Positions 1-6,766 of a DNA stretch of 9,855 nt are shown here, piece after piece; positions within the stretch are counted from its first letter, which is position 1; each line of letters begins with the position of its first letter. Below the pieces are notes generated by a model. That model searched no databases. It was not told where the DNA came from and saw only the letters and a program-made list of their open reading frames with translations. The stretch is from an uncultured Olsenella sp. (GTDB lineage Bacteria; Actinomycetota; Coriobacteriia; Coriobacteriales; Atopobiaceae): assembly GCA_900548775.1 (NCBI GenBank), contig URLM01000061.1:1-9855 (forward strand), given 5' to 3'. Made by a program: the position numbers and the translations under genes.

Positions 1-278
1 GTGAGCACCGAGGCCGCAAACATCGAGATTTTGTACCCCGTGAGCTGCGGCGTTGCGAAGTACGCAATGAAAAGGAGTACTATGAGCGGGATGCCTCGGA
101 AGATTGACGTGTAGAAGTCCAGGACCGCCCGCAGCGGCTTGCACGGCAGCACCTTGAGCACGGCGATGAGAAACCCCAGCGCAAAGGCCAAGACTAGGGC
201 GGCCCCCGTCACCTCCAGGGTGACGGCGAGGCCGCTTGCGAACATAGGTGCATAGGGCTCGATGACCGAGAAGTTCAT
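1..278 (-). CDS. Polar amino acid ABC transporter permease, 5' part only (runs off the window)
   Basis: The reverse strand encodes 92 codons from an ATG at 278-276, beginning MNFSVIEPYAPMF, and stays open to the window edge, so the C-terminal part is missing. It reads as the N-terminus of a HisM/GlnP-type inner-membrane permease: a short periplasmic start, a first hydrophobic helix around residues 15-40, and the family-typical stretch FYTSIFRGIPLIVLLF near residues 57-72. The EAA loop that would contact the ATPase lies outside the window. The start is 18 nt after the stop of the solute-binding protein gene on the same strand, so the two are almost certainly one operon. The SD is weak (GAG/GAGAAAA), which suggests translational coupling. 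The amino acid specificity cannot be read from this piece. Seen: hydrophobic segments and motif. Known: family architecture. Inferred: amino acid import. Confidence 0.88.
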   Translation of the reverse strand, partial: MNFSVIEPYAPMFASGLAVTLEVTGAALVLAFALGFLIAVLKVLPCKPLRAVLDFYTSIFRGIPLIVLLFIAYFATPQLTGYKISMFAASVL

Positions 279-296
279 GCCGCTCAGGTTTTCTCG

Positions 297-1229
297 CTAG
301 TTGGCGCTTGAGGTGCCTACGCCCTCGGTCGCCGAGCCGGAGGCCGAGAAGTCCCCGCCCCACTCGAAGTCGGTGCCCACGTAGGTGCCAATGAACTGGT
401 CGATGGTGCCGTCCTCGAGCATCTCGCCAACGCACTGGTCAAACGCCGAGACAAACGACGCCCCCTTCGTGGCCATGATGCGGTAGACGCCCACGTAGTC
501 CTTCGTTTCGTCACGGCCGAGAAGGCCCAGGACCAGGCCTTCGTTGGCGTCGCGCATGGACTGGCCCTCGGCGCCGTCGCACACGTAGGCGTCGATGCGG
601 CCGGCGAGAACCTCCTGCAGGCACTGGTCACCTCCGTCGTAGGTGTGGACGTCGGCGTTTGGCAGCGCGGCGGTGACAAACTTGTTCTGCACCGTGCCCG
701 TGGTGCAGGCGATGCTCTTGCCAGCAAGGTCGTCTATGCTCGTGATGGCGTTGCCGCCCAGGGTGAGCACGCCAACGAGCGGCTGGTAGTAGCCGCGGGT
801 GAAGTCGTAGGTCTGCTCGCGCTCGGCGTTGGAGGACATTGCCATCGTGAAAGACGTGTCACTCGCCTGGACGGAGGCCAGCGTGGCGGCAAACTCCTGC
901 GGCTCGAAGTCGTACGTGAAGCCAAGGCGGCTGGCCATCTCGTCTGCCACGGCGATGTCCAGTCCAACGACCTTTTGGGTGCCGTCAGACTGCATCTCGA
1001 TGTTGCGGTACGGCGCAAATGCGTCGTCGCCCACAAAGGTGAGGTGCTGGCCGGTAAGGTCGGTCGACGATGCGTCGCCTGTGGTGGTTGTGTCCGTGGT
1101 GCTGGCCGAGCTGCCGCTCTGCTGCGTGCTTCCGCAACCGGCGAGCGCGAGCGGTGCGAGAGCCGCTCCCGCCGCCATCACGCCGAGAAAAGACCGGCGA
1201 TCCATTGAGCCATGCTGTCTGGTTCCCAT
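297..1229 (-). CDS. Family-3 extracellular solute-binding lipoprotein of an amino acid ABC importer
   Basis: A predicted 310-residue lipoprotein that would capture an amino acid outside the membrane for the permease encoded just downstream. The N-terminus has a twin-arginine motif (DRRSFLG, R11-R12), a hydrophobic h-region and a lipobox LAGC with acylated Cys32, then a Ser/Thr/Asp-rich linker. The mature part follows the bacterial extracellular solute-binding family 3 fold: LTFVGDDAFAPYRN, VGLDIAVADEMASRLGF, FTMAMSSNAEREQTYDFT and LAGKSIACTTGT match the usual ligand-binding landmarks in order. Three in-frame ATGs exist. An ATG at 1244 lacks a properly spaced SD, while the one at 1229 has a GGGGGA element about 7 nt upstream, so 1229 is preferred; the ATG at 1205 also lacks an SD and would start at the twin-arginine motif. 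The substrate is not determinable. Tat export is inferred from the RR motif only. Confidence 0.9.
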   Translation of the reverse strand: MGTRQHGSMDRRSFLGVMAAGAALAPLALAGCGSTQQSGSSASTTDTTTTGDASSTDLTGQHLTFVGDDAFAPYRNIEMQSDGTQKVVGLDIAVADEMASRLGFTYDFEPQEFAATLASVQASDTSFTMAMSSNAEREQTYDFTRGYYQPLVGVLTLGGNAITSIDDLAGKSIACTTGTVQNKFVTAALPNADVHTYDGGDQCLQEVLAGRIDAYVCDGAEGQSMRDANEGLVLGLLGRDETKDYVGVYRIMATKGASFVSAFDQCVGEMLEDGTIDQFIGTYVGTDFEWGGDFSASGSATEGVGTSSAN

Positions 1230-1264
1230 CTTCGCTTCCCCCATATCCGTCTGTAGTGTCAGCC

Positions 1265-1270
1265 ATTGTA
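1265..1270 (-). promoter_or_regulatory. Candidate -10 box for the amino acid transporter operon
   Basis: On the minus strand this hexamer reads TACAAT, five of six matches to TATAAT. It lies about 35 nt upstream of the chosen ATG at 1229. No convincing -35 box sits 17 nt further upstream. The spacer position is occupied by the inverted repeat at 1272-1299, so a protein bound there would overlap the promoter. Inference from sequence only. Confidence 0.4.
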
Positions 1271-1271
1271 G

Positions 1272-1299
1272 CCTACTAAAATCCTAGTTTCTTAGTAGG
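1272..1299. promoter_or_regulatory. Inverted repeat in the divergent intergenic region, candidate operator
   Basis: CCTACTAA at 1272-1279 and its exact complement TTAGTAGG at 1292-1299 are separated by 12 bp. A second, overlapping pair, ATCCTA at 1281-1286 and TAGGAT at 1296-1301, shares the right half. The stretch is AT-rich compared with its surroundings. It sits directly upstream of the candidate leftward -10 box and between two divergent genes, where a repressor site is expected. No T-tract follows it on either strand, so a terminator is unlikely. The binding protein is unknown. Confidence 0.42.
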
Positions 1300-1383
1300 A
1301 TACACAGTGGAAGCTTTGCTACTCATCGCCTGCTGCTCAAAGGTATGGCGCCAAGCATTACGACTGTTTAGCGCGGAGGCACA

Positions 1384-2355
1384 ATGAGAGTCGAGAGGGT
1401 ATTTCCCGCCATGGGCACCGTGAACTCGGTTGTAGCCGTGGTGGGGGAGGACGAGAAGGACCTTGCGGCAGCATGCCTGGGACGCATCCGCGAGAAGGTC
1501 TGTGGCCTCGATGACACGCTCTCGGTCTTCAAGGAAACAAGCGAGGTAAGTCGGCTCAACCGCCTCGTCGGAGAGGGCGCCGTGGCCGTGAGCGAGGATA
1601 CCTACCAGCTGCTCGGCGCGGCGCGCCGTTATGGCGATGTCACAGGCGGTGCGTTCGACGTTACCGCAGGCGAGCTTGCCTCGTTCTGGAAGGCTGCCAT
1701 TCGCGATGGCAAGGAGCCGAGCCGCGCGTGCATCGAGCGGGCACGGGCGCTTGTGAACTACCGCGACATTCTCCTCGCCGGTCCAGAAGGTGCCCGTACG
1801 GCTCGTTTGGCCCGGTCTGGCATGCGCGTCGACCTTGGCGGCATTGCCAAGGGGTACGCCGCGCGCCTTGCAGCGGCAGAGCTGCGCGCGTCGGGTATCA
1901 CGCGCGCGCTCGTCAACTTTGGCGGCACGGTGGTTGCTATTGGCGGTCCCTGGGAGGTGGGGGTGAGAAGTCCCGCTGCCCCGCGTGGGGCCAGGAAAGT
2001 GAGTGGGCAGGGGGAGTCGGTCCTGGGCACCCTTGCCGTGCGTGACCAGGCAATCGTGACGAGCGGGGCCTATGAGCAGTGCCGAGTGGTCGGTGGGCGT
2101 CTCGTCCACCACATCGTTGACCCTCGAACGGGGAAGCCAGCCGCAAGCAGCCTCAGCTCAGTGACGTTGGTGTGTAAGGACCCGTGCGCGCTGGACGCGC
2201 TTGCTACCGGTGCGTTTGTGCTTGGCGCCGAGAAGGCCGCGCGGCTTCTCGCCGAGCAGGAGGTCGATGCGGTGATGGTTACCGCTTCAGGTGAGGTGCT
2301 GGTGACGCCTGGACTTTCTGCGTCCTTCATTCCAGCGGGGCTTCAGGAACCCTAG
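1384..2355 (+). CDS. apbE: FAD:protein FMN transferase (ApbE family)
   Basis: A 323-residue ApbE-family enzyme, which uses FAD to attach FMN through a phosphoester bond to a Thr/Ser in FMN-binding domain proteins. Visible landmarks: the N-terminal AMGT (residues 9-12), the DLGGIAKGYA flavin-binding motif (150-159), HHIVDPRTGKPA (242-253), and the Asp/Thr pair in LDALATGAF (D271, T275), which matches the Mg-binding region of the family. Length is typical. The start has GGAGG at 1375-1379, 4 nt before the ATG, and an in-frame TAG at 1369-1371 excludes a longer N-terminus. There is no signal peptide or lipobox, unlike many Gram-negative ApbE lipoproteins, so the enzyme as encoded looks cytosolic. 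The gene 162 bp downstream on the same strand encodes a protein with two FMN-binding domains, its obvious substrate. Confidence 0.95.
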   Translation: MRVERVFPAMGTVNSVVAVVGEDEKDLAAACLGRIREKVCGLDDTLSVFKETSEVSRLNRLVGEGAVAVSEDTYQLLGAARRYGDVTGGAFDVTAGELASFWKAAIRDGKEPSRACIERARALVNYRDILLAGPEGARTARLARSGMRVDLGGIAKGYAARLAAAELRASGITRALVNFGGTVVAIGGPWEVGVRSPAAPRGARKVSGQGESVLGTLAVRDQAIVTSGAYEQCRVVGGRLVHHIVDPRTGKPAASSLSSVTLVCKDPCALDALATGAFVLGAEKAARLLAEQEVDAVMVTASGEVLVTPGLSASFIPAGLQEP

Positions 2356-2517
2356 TACAACCCCTCGCAGGAACCGTGGTTATCGGTCCGTTTGGGCATT
2401 TCAGGTTCGCGGCGCTCCCCGCGTGCGGTATATCTGTCACACGACACATAAATGCTTCCTGCGTTGGAGCATCTATGGCCCGCCCCGTCGCACACCGAGC
2501 GCATTGGAGTGAGCCTC

Positions 2518-4119
2518 ATGCAGAGCAGAGCATCGAGTTCCAGGAGGTCGTCGCGTTTTCGCAGGCCTTCGCGCACGCAGATCATCCGCCATGTTGTACA
2601 GGTTGTCGCATTCCTCCTGATGCCGGGACTATTCATCTCGACCTTCTCCGCACTGGGAGACGTGGGGAGCGCCCTGGTCCATGGCTCCTTCTCACCTGGC
2701 TCCCAGGCGCCGAGCCTTCTCTTGCTCCTCGCCGTGCTACCCATCACGATCCTGTGGGGCCGCTTCTTCTGCGGGTATCTCTGCTCGTTTGGCGTCATGG
2801 GTGACCTTGTGTTCTTCTTGACCAAGCGCCTTCGCCCCCGCGGCCTGCGCATGCCGGAGCGGGCGGATCGGCTGCTCAAGGGGCTCAAGTTCGGTGTTCT
2901 TGGCGCCATTGTCGTGCTGTGTTGGGTGATGGGGGCGAGCATAGATTCCAGCCTCGACCCGTGGTCGGCCTTTGGCATGCTCGCCACGGGCAACTTTGCG
3001 GCGTCGCTTGGGGTGGGACTCGTGCTTCTCGCCCTTATCGTCGTGGCGTCTGCCCTGGTAGAGCGCTTCTTCTGTCGCTACCTCTGCCCTCTTGGCGCGG
3101 TGTTCCCGCTCGTCTCACGTGGGCGCCTCTTTAAAAACGCGCGAAGCGAGGAGCGCTGCACCGGTTGTCGCGCGTGCTCGCGTGCGTGCAGCATGGGCAT
3201 CACGGTGCACGAGGGGGAGCGAGTGCGCTCGGGGGAGTGCATCGACTGCATGGAGTGCGTCGATTCGTGCCAGCCGAAGAGCCTTGCGACAAGCGCCGAG
3301 CCAGCCGTTGCCGGAACGGCGGCCGCGCTGGCGACGGTTGGGCTGGTCTACGTGGGACGCATTGGTGCCGAGGGGCTTGTGGGGACCGCTGGTTCCGAGC
3401 AGGCGGCGAACGTCGCTACCCAGGGGCAGGGAGCCTATGCGGACGGCGCCTACACGGGTACGGGTCAGGGCTTCCGTGGAGCCGTCGACGTGCAGGTGAC
3501 GGTCGAGAACGGCTATATCACCGACGTGCTGGTGACCTCCTATCAGGATGACGACGAGTTCTTTGGCAAGGCAAAGGCCACGGTGATCGATGAGATCATC
3601 TCTGCGCAGGGTGTCGACGTGGCAACGGTGAGCGGGGCTACCTACTCCAGCCAAGGCATTCTCGAGGCCGTTGCCAACGCGTTGGGGGTCGAGGGGGACG
3701 CGGCTGACGATGGCGAAGCTGTCACGACCTCTGAGCAGGACCAGGATGCGGCGGACGAGACCGGTGACAGCACGACCTCGAGCGACGCTTCGGGCCTTGA
3801 CCTGAGCGCGGTGGCCGATGGAACGTACACAGGCTCTGGCACGGGGCTTCGCGGGACCACGACGGTCTCGGTCACGGTTGCGGACGGGAAGATTTCCGAC
3901 ATCCAGGTTGTCTCGTACGAGGATGACCAGCAGTACTTCGAGCATGCGGAGTCGACCATGGTGAGCGAGGTCCTTGCGGCCCAGAGCCTTGATGTGGACA
4001 CCGTGAGCGGGGCCACGTTCTCGAGCAACAGCATTCTCGAGGCCGTTGCCAACGCGCTTGGCGTCGACTTCACCAACCCCAACTCGAGTCTCTCCTCTGG
4101 TGGTCGGCATGGCAGGTAG
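2518..4119 (+). CDS. NapH/NosR-like 4Fe-4S membrane protein with two C-terminal FMN-binding domains
   Basis: A predicted 533-residue redox membrane protein. An Arg-rich cytosolic N-terminus is followed by about four or five hydrophobic segments (near 26-47, 64-83, 120-140, 162-182) carrying the paired motifs CGYLC (C85, C89) and CRYLCPLG (C186, C190) typical of NapH/NosR/RdxA-like proteins. Two 4Fe-4S motifs follow, CTGCRACSRAC (C214, C217, C220, C224) and CIDCMECVDSC (C241, C244, C247, C251). A further helix near 262-284 leads to two FMN-binding domains with flavinylation motifs ending SGAT at T375 and T500. By positive-inside reasoning the clusters face the cytosol and the flavins face outside. 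Inferred role: electron transfer across the membrane to an unknown acceptor. The ATG at 2518 has GGAG at 2506-2509; an in-frame ATG at 2452 has no SD and would add 22 residues. The FMN domains are a 125-residue tandem duplication joined by an acidic, Ser/Thr-rich linker. Confidence 0.9.
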   Translation: MQSRASSSRRSSRFRRPSRTQIIRHVVQVVAFLLMPGLFISTFSALGDVGSALVHGSFSPGSQAPSLLLLLAVLPITILWGRFFCGYLCSFGVMGDLVFFLTKRLRPRGLRMPERADRLLKGLKFGVLGAIVVLCWVMGASIDSSLDPWSAFGMLATGNFAASLGVGLVLLALIVVASALVERFFCRYLCPLGAVFPLVSRGRLFKNARSEERCTGCRACSRACSMGITVHEGERVRSGECIDCMECVDSCQPKSLATSAEPAVAGTAAALATVGLVYVGRIGAEGLVGTAGSEQAANVATQGQGAYADGAYTGTGQGFRGAVDVQVTVENGYITDVLVTSYQDDDEFFGKAKATVIDEIISAQGVDVATVSGATYSSQGILEAVANALGVEGDAADDGEAVTTSEQDQDAADETGDSTTSSDASGLDLSAVADGTYTGSGTGLRGTTTVSVTVADGKISDIQVVSYEDDQQYFEHAESTMVSEVLAAQSLDVDTVSGATFSSNSILEAVANALGVDFTNPNSSLSSGGRHGR

Positions 4120-4128
4120 GGAAGCGTT

Positions 4129-4155
4129 CTAGGTAGCGAACAAACGTTCGCCTAG
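4129..4155 (+). terminator. Bulged hairpin after the FMN/4Fe-4S gene, possible terminator
   Basis: GCGAAC at 4136-4141 and GTTCGC at 4146-4151 form a perfect 6-bp stem with a 4-nt AAAC loop. After a 3-nt left bulge, CTAG at 4129-4132 can pair with CTAG at 4152-4155. It begins 9 nt after the stop codon of the upstream gene. The downstream sequence is only mildly T-rich (GTTCTTCG), so intrinsic termination would be weak. It could instead be a protein-binding site for the toxin-antitoxin promoter just downstream. Confidence 0.35.
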
Positions 4156-4178
4156 GTTCTTCGACCGCCTGCCGATGG

Positions 4179-4213
4179 GAGTATGACCAACATGTTGGTT
4201 CGATGAGATACTC
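4179..4213 (+). promoter_or_regulatory. Promoter and palindromic operator of the toxin-antitoxin operon
   Basis: A perfect 14-bp palindrome, ACCAACATGTTGGT, lies at 4186-4199. It is nested inside an outer inverted pair, GAGTAT at 4179-4184 and ATACTC at 4208-4213. A candidate promoter overlaps it: ATGACC at 4183-4188 as -35, an 18-bp spacer, and TG-A-GATACT at 4204-4212 as an extended -10. This would place transcription start some 20 nt before the antitoxin ATG. Phd/YefM-type antitoxins usually repress their own promoter through such palindromes, so an autoregulatory site is the natural reading. Confidence 0.55.
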
Positions 4214-4238
4214 GATACACGGCGAGAGAGGAGGGGCT

Positions 4239-4532
4239 ATGGCGTACATAGAGGTCAATCCTGAGGGGGCGCGCCACTTTGGACTTGCCGAGGCAAAGGC
4301 GAGGCTCAGCGGGATTGTCGCTAGCGTGGAGTCTGCGGGGGAGGCCTGCGTCATCGAGCGCTATGGGAGACCGGCGGCGCTCGTGGTTCCCTATCCCAGC
4401 GCTGCTTCGGGTAGCACGCGCGCAAGGGGCGTGCTCAAATCATATGCAAGTCCGGAGAAGCGCAAGCAGGAGAGCGATGCCTTTGTCAGGGCAATGGAGG
4501 TGAAGCATGCCGGAGAAGCCTGTGCTTCTTGA
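4239..4532 (+). CDS. Type II antitoxin, Phd/YefM family
   Basis: A 97-residue protein beginning MAYIEVNPEGARHFGLAEAKARLSGIV. The N-terminal pattern, a short beta strand followed by a helix with an AKARLSGIV-like segment and then ERYGRPAALVVPY, is characteristic of the Phd/YefM DNA-binding domain. The C-terminal part (after about residue 55) is charged and probably disordered until it wraps the toxin. The start is set by the strong SD GGAGG at 4230-4234, 4 nt before the ATG; an upstream in-frame ATG at 4203 has no SD and lies in the promoter/operator region. Its last 26 nt overlap the PIN toxin gene, whose SD lies inside this coding sequence, so translation is coupled. Expected role: bind DNA at the upstream palindrome and neutralise the toxin. 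Confidence 0.85.
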   Translation: MAYIEVNPEGARHFGLAEAKARLSGIVASVESAGEACVIERYGRPAALVVPYPSAASGSTRARGVLKSYASPEKRKQESDAFVRAMEVKHAGEACAS

Positions 4533-4884
4533 TGCGAATGCGGTTCTTCGATACCTTCTCGAGGACAATGACGAGCAGGCCGATGAGGTTTGCCAAGCGG
4601 TGGCGTCTGGAACGGAGGTCACGCTGGAGGTGCTCGCGGAATGCGTCTACGTGCTTTCGGGCGTGTATGGGGTACCGAGGTCGCGTGTGGCGGAGAGTCT
4701 CGGCCTTCTCCTCGATGACGTTGCGTGCCAGCGGCGGGGCATCGCGCTGGCTGCGTTGGGGCTCTGGTCGGGCAGCCGCTTTGACTTTGTGGACTGTGTG
4801 CTTGCTGCCGAGCACGCGGAGCTGGGAAGAGACGTCCTGACATTTGACAAGAAGCTTCTTCGGCTGCTCGAGAAGGTCGAGTAG
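4507..4884 (+). CDS. PIN-domain toxin (VapC-like ribonuclease)
   Basis: A 125-residue PIN-domain protein, about the usual length for VapC-type toxins, which are Mg-dependent ribonucleases. Candidate acidic active-site residues are all present: D9 in LLDANAVLRYLL, E45 in VLAECVYVL, D96 (with D93) in FDFVDCVLAA, and D114 in LTFDKKL. The start is supported by GGAGGTGA at 4496-4503 inside the antitoxin gene. The pairing of a Phd/YefM-type antitoxin with a PIN toxin, in antitoxin-first order with a 26-nt overlap, is a standard toxin-antitoxin layout. With all catalytic acids intact, the toxin looks active rather than decayed. The RNA target cannot be predicted. Confidence 0.9.
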   Translation: MPEKPVLLDANAVLRYLLEDNDEQADEVCQAVASGTEVTLEVLAECVYVLSGVYGVPRSRVAESLGLLLDDVACQRRGIALAALGLWSGSRFDFVDCVLAAEHAELGRDVLTFDKKLLRLLEKVE

Positions 4885-4896
4885 TTTGTGCGCAAA

Positions 4897-4924
4897 ACGG
4901 CGCCCGGCCAAAGCCGGACGCCGT
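4897..4924 (-). terminator. Intrinsic terminator of pepF
   Basis: ACGGCG at 4897-4902 pairs with CGCCGT at 4919-4924, and CCGGC at 4904-4908 with GCCGG at 4913-4917, with one C/A mismatch and a 4-nt loop. On the minus strand the stem is followed by TTTT (4897-4894), making it a rho-independent terminator for pepF, whose stop is 51 nt upstream. On the plus strand no T-tract follows, so it would at best weakly terminate the toxin transcript, which stops 12 nt before the hairpin. Confidence 0.75.
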
Positions 4925-4975
4925 CTGGGGTGACGCAATGGCGAGGGTTCTCGCCGTGAATGCGCTGCGCTCGTC

Positions 4976-6766
4976 CTAGAGCTCGGCTCGCAGCTGATCG
5001 ACAAGCTGCGAGAAGTACGCTAGCGCGTCCTCGACGGGCTTGCTCGTTGCCATGTCCACGCCGGCACCGCGCAGAAGCTCGATGGGGGGCATGCTCGAAC
5101 CGCCCTTGAGGCAGCCCAGGTAGTCCTCAACGGCGGGCGCTCCCTCGCTGAGGATGCGGTTTGAGATGGCGATGGCAGCCGCGTAGCTCGTGGCGTACTG
5201 GTAGACGTAGTAGCCGTAGTAGAAGTGGGGGATGCGCGCCCACTCCAGGCGGATGCCGTCATCTACGGTCACGGCGTCGCCAAAGTACTGGGTGTTGAGC
5301 TCGCCCCAGCGCTCGCAGAGGGCGTCGGCGGTGACGCCACGGCCGTCGGCGTTCATCTCGTTCACGTCGCGTTCGAACTCGGCGAACATGCACTGGCGGT
5401 AGAGCGTCGCTCGGAAGGACTCAACAAAGTTGTTGAGCACGTAGGCGTGGGTCGCGGGGTCTGTGGTGTGCTCGAGCAGGTAGTGCGAGAGCAGTGCCTC
5501 GTTGCAGGTGGAGGCCACCTCGGCCACGAAGATGGGGTAGTCGCAGTAGGTAGGCGATTGCGTATGGCATGAGAGGTACGTGTGCACGGAGTGGCCCATC
5601 TCGTGCGCCAGCGTAAAGACGTCGTCGAGGCTTCCGTCAAAACTCGTGAGAATCACGGGGTTGGTGCCGTAGGAGCCCGAGGAGTACGCGCCGGAGCGCT
5701 TGCCCGGGGTTTCGTACACATCGATCCAGCGCTGCTCGAGGCCCTTGCGCACGATGGCCAGGTAGTCCTCGCCCAGAGGCTCGAGCGCCTTCAGGATGAG
5801 GTCCCAGGCCTCCTCGTAGGTGAAGGTGAGGTCCACGGAGTCGACGAGCGGCACGTACATGTCCCAGAAGTGCAGCTCGTCCACGCCCAGGACGTCCTTG
5901 CGCAGGCTCGCGTAGTTGTGGAGCGCGCCGAGGTTCTTGTGCACCGCGTCCACGAGGTTGTCGTAGACGGAGGTGGGAACCTCGTTCGCGTCGAGGCAGT
6001 ACTCGAGGGCGTCCTTGTAGCGGCGGGAGTCCGCAAAGAACTTGAGCTGCTTGACCTGGGCGGCGAGAAGCCCGGCGCAGGTGTTGCGGTGCGCGCCGTA
6101 GCTCGCGTAGACCGAGTCGAAGGCGGACTTGCGCAGCACGCGGTCGTGGCTGCGCTCGAGGCCGATGAAGCTGCCGTGGCTCACGGAGTGCTTCTCGCCC
6201 TCTGAGTCCGTGCCGTCAGCAAAGGTGAGGTCGGCATTGTTGAGCTGCGAGAACACGCGCTCGGGCTGGGCCGCCGCGTCACCGGCGCGTGCGAGGATCG
6301 CCTCCTCTGCCGCCGAGAGGCGGTGTGGGCGCATGCGCAGCTCGCGTTCGATCGCTCGGCGGTAGTGCTCGAGGTCTGGCTCCTCGGCAAAGAAGGCGGC
6401 GAGCTTCTCGTCCGACATGCCAAGAAGCTCTGCCGAGAACCACGAGCATGCCCCCTGCGTCTCGACCTCGAGGCCCATGACCTGGTCGGAGTAGACCTGG
6501 TAGCGCGCCACGCGGGTGTCGACGTCGGCGCAGCGGTCGGCGTAGTTGCCCAGGCGGCTGAGGGTGACGTTTGCCTCGTCCGAGAGGCGCAGGTAGGCGA
6601 GAAGGTCTGCCGCCGAGGCGCTTACGCGCCCCTTGTAGGCCGCGAGCTTGCCGGGGAGGGCCTTGGCGTCCTCGAGCTGACGCTCGAAGTCCTTGTCGTC
6701 CGCGCACATGGACGAGAGGTCCCAACGGTACTTCTCGGGAATCTGGTCGCGCGACTGGTATTGCAT
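4976..6766 (-). CDS. pepF: Oligoendopeptidase F (M3 family zinc metallopeptidase)
   Basis: A 596-residue soluble enzyme, typical length for PepF, which hydrolyses oligopeptides in the cytosol. The zinc motif HEMGH (H388, E389, H392) is clear, with E416 in FVAEVASTCNEALL as the likely third zinc ligand 24 residues on. Other family landmarks include RSGAYSSGSYGTNPVILTSF just before the active site, and WARIPHFYYGYYVYQYATSYAAA in the C-terminal third. The N-terminus (RDQIPEKYRWDLSSM) is that expected for PepF. The start is fixed by AAGGAG at 6777-6772 on the minus strand, 5 nt before the ATG. No signal peptide. It lies 84 bp downstream of the PEBP-family gene on the same strand and could be co-transcribed with it; an SD but no clear promoter is visible in the gap. 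Confidence 0.96.
   Translation of the reverse strand: MQYQSRDQIPEKYRWDLSSMCADDKDFERQLEDAKALPGKLAAYKGRVSASAADLLAYLRLSDEANVTLSRLGNYADRCADVDTRVARYQVYSDQVMGLEVETQGACSWFSAELLGMSDEKLAAFFAEEPDLEHYRRAIERELRMRPHRLSAAEEAILARAGDAAAQPERVFSQLNNADLTFADGTDSEGEKHSVSHGSFIGLERSHDRVLRKSAFDSVYASYGAHRNTCAGLLAAQVKQLKFFADSRRYKDALEYCLDANEVPTSVYDNLVDAVHKNLGALHNYASLRKDVLGVDELHFWDMYVPLVDSVDLTFTYEEAWDLILKALEPLGEDYLAIVRKGLEQRWIDVYETPGKRSGAYSSGSYGTNPVILTSFDGSLDDVFTLAHEMGHSVHTYLSCHTQSPTYCDYPIFVAEVASTCNEALLSHYLLEHTTDPATHAYVLNNFVESFRATLYRQCMFAEFERDVNEMNADGRGVTADALCERWGELNTQYFGDAVTVDDGIRLEWARIPHFYYGYYVYQYATSYAAAIAISNRILSEGAPAVEDYLGCLKGGSSMPPIELLRGAGVDMATSKPVEDALAYFSQLVDQLRAEL

Noticed and set aside
645..1208. 187-codon plus-strand open frame inside the solute-binding gene
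   Set aside because: No SD, no domain, and antisense to a lipoprotein gene with a clear signal sequence.
1276..2112. Long minus-strand open frame opposite apbE
   Set aside because: It is antisense to a well-supported ApbE gene, has no recognisable domain and follows from high GC codon bias.
2429..2434. TATATC as a -10 box for the FMN/4Fe-4S gene
   Set aside because: No supporting -35 or TG extension; co-transcription with apbE is equally possible.
2452..2517. Upstream in-frame start for the FMN/4Fe-4S protein
   Set aside because: No SD before the ATG at 2452; the ATG at 2518 has GGAG 8 nt upstream and gives a natural Arg-rich cytosolic N-terminus.
3115..4110. 331-codon minus-strand open frame opposite the 4Fe-4S/FMN gene
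   Set aside because: Its translation is an Arg/His/Gly-rich shadow of a gene whose cysteine and SGAT motifs are unmistakable on the plus strand.
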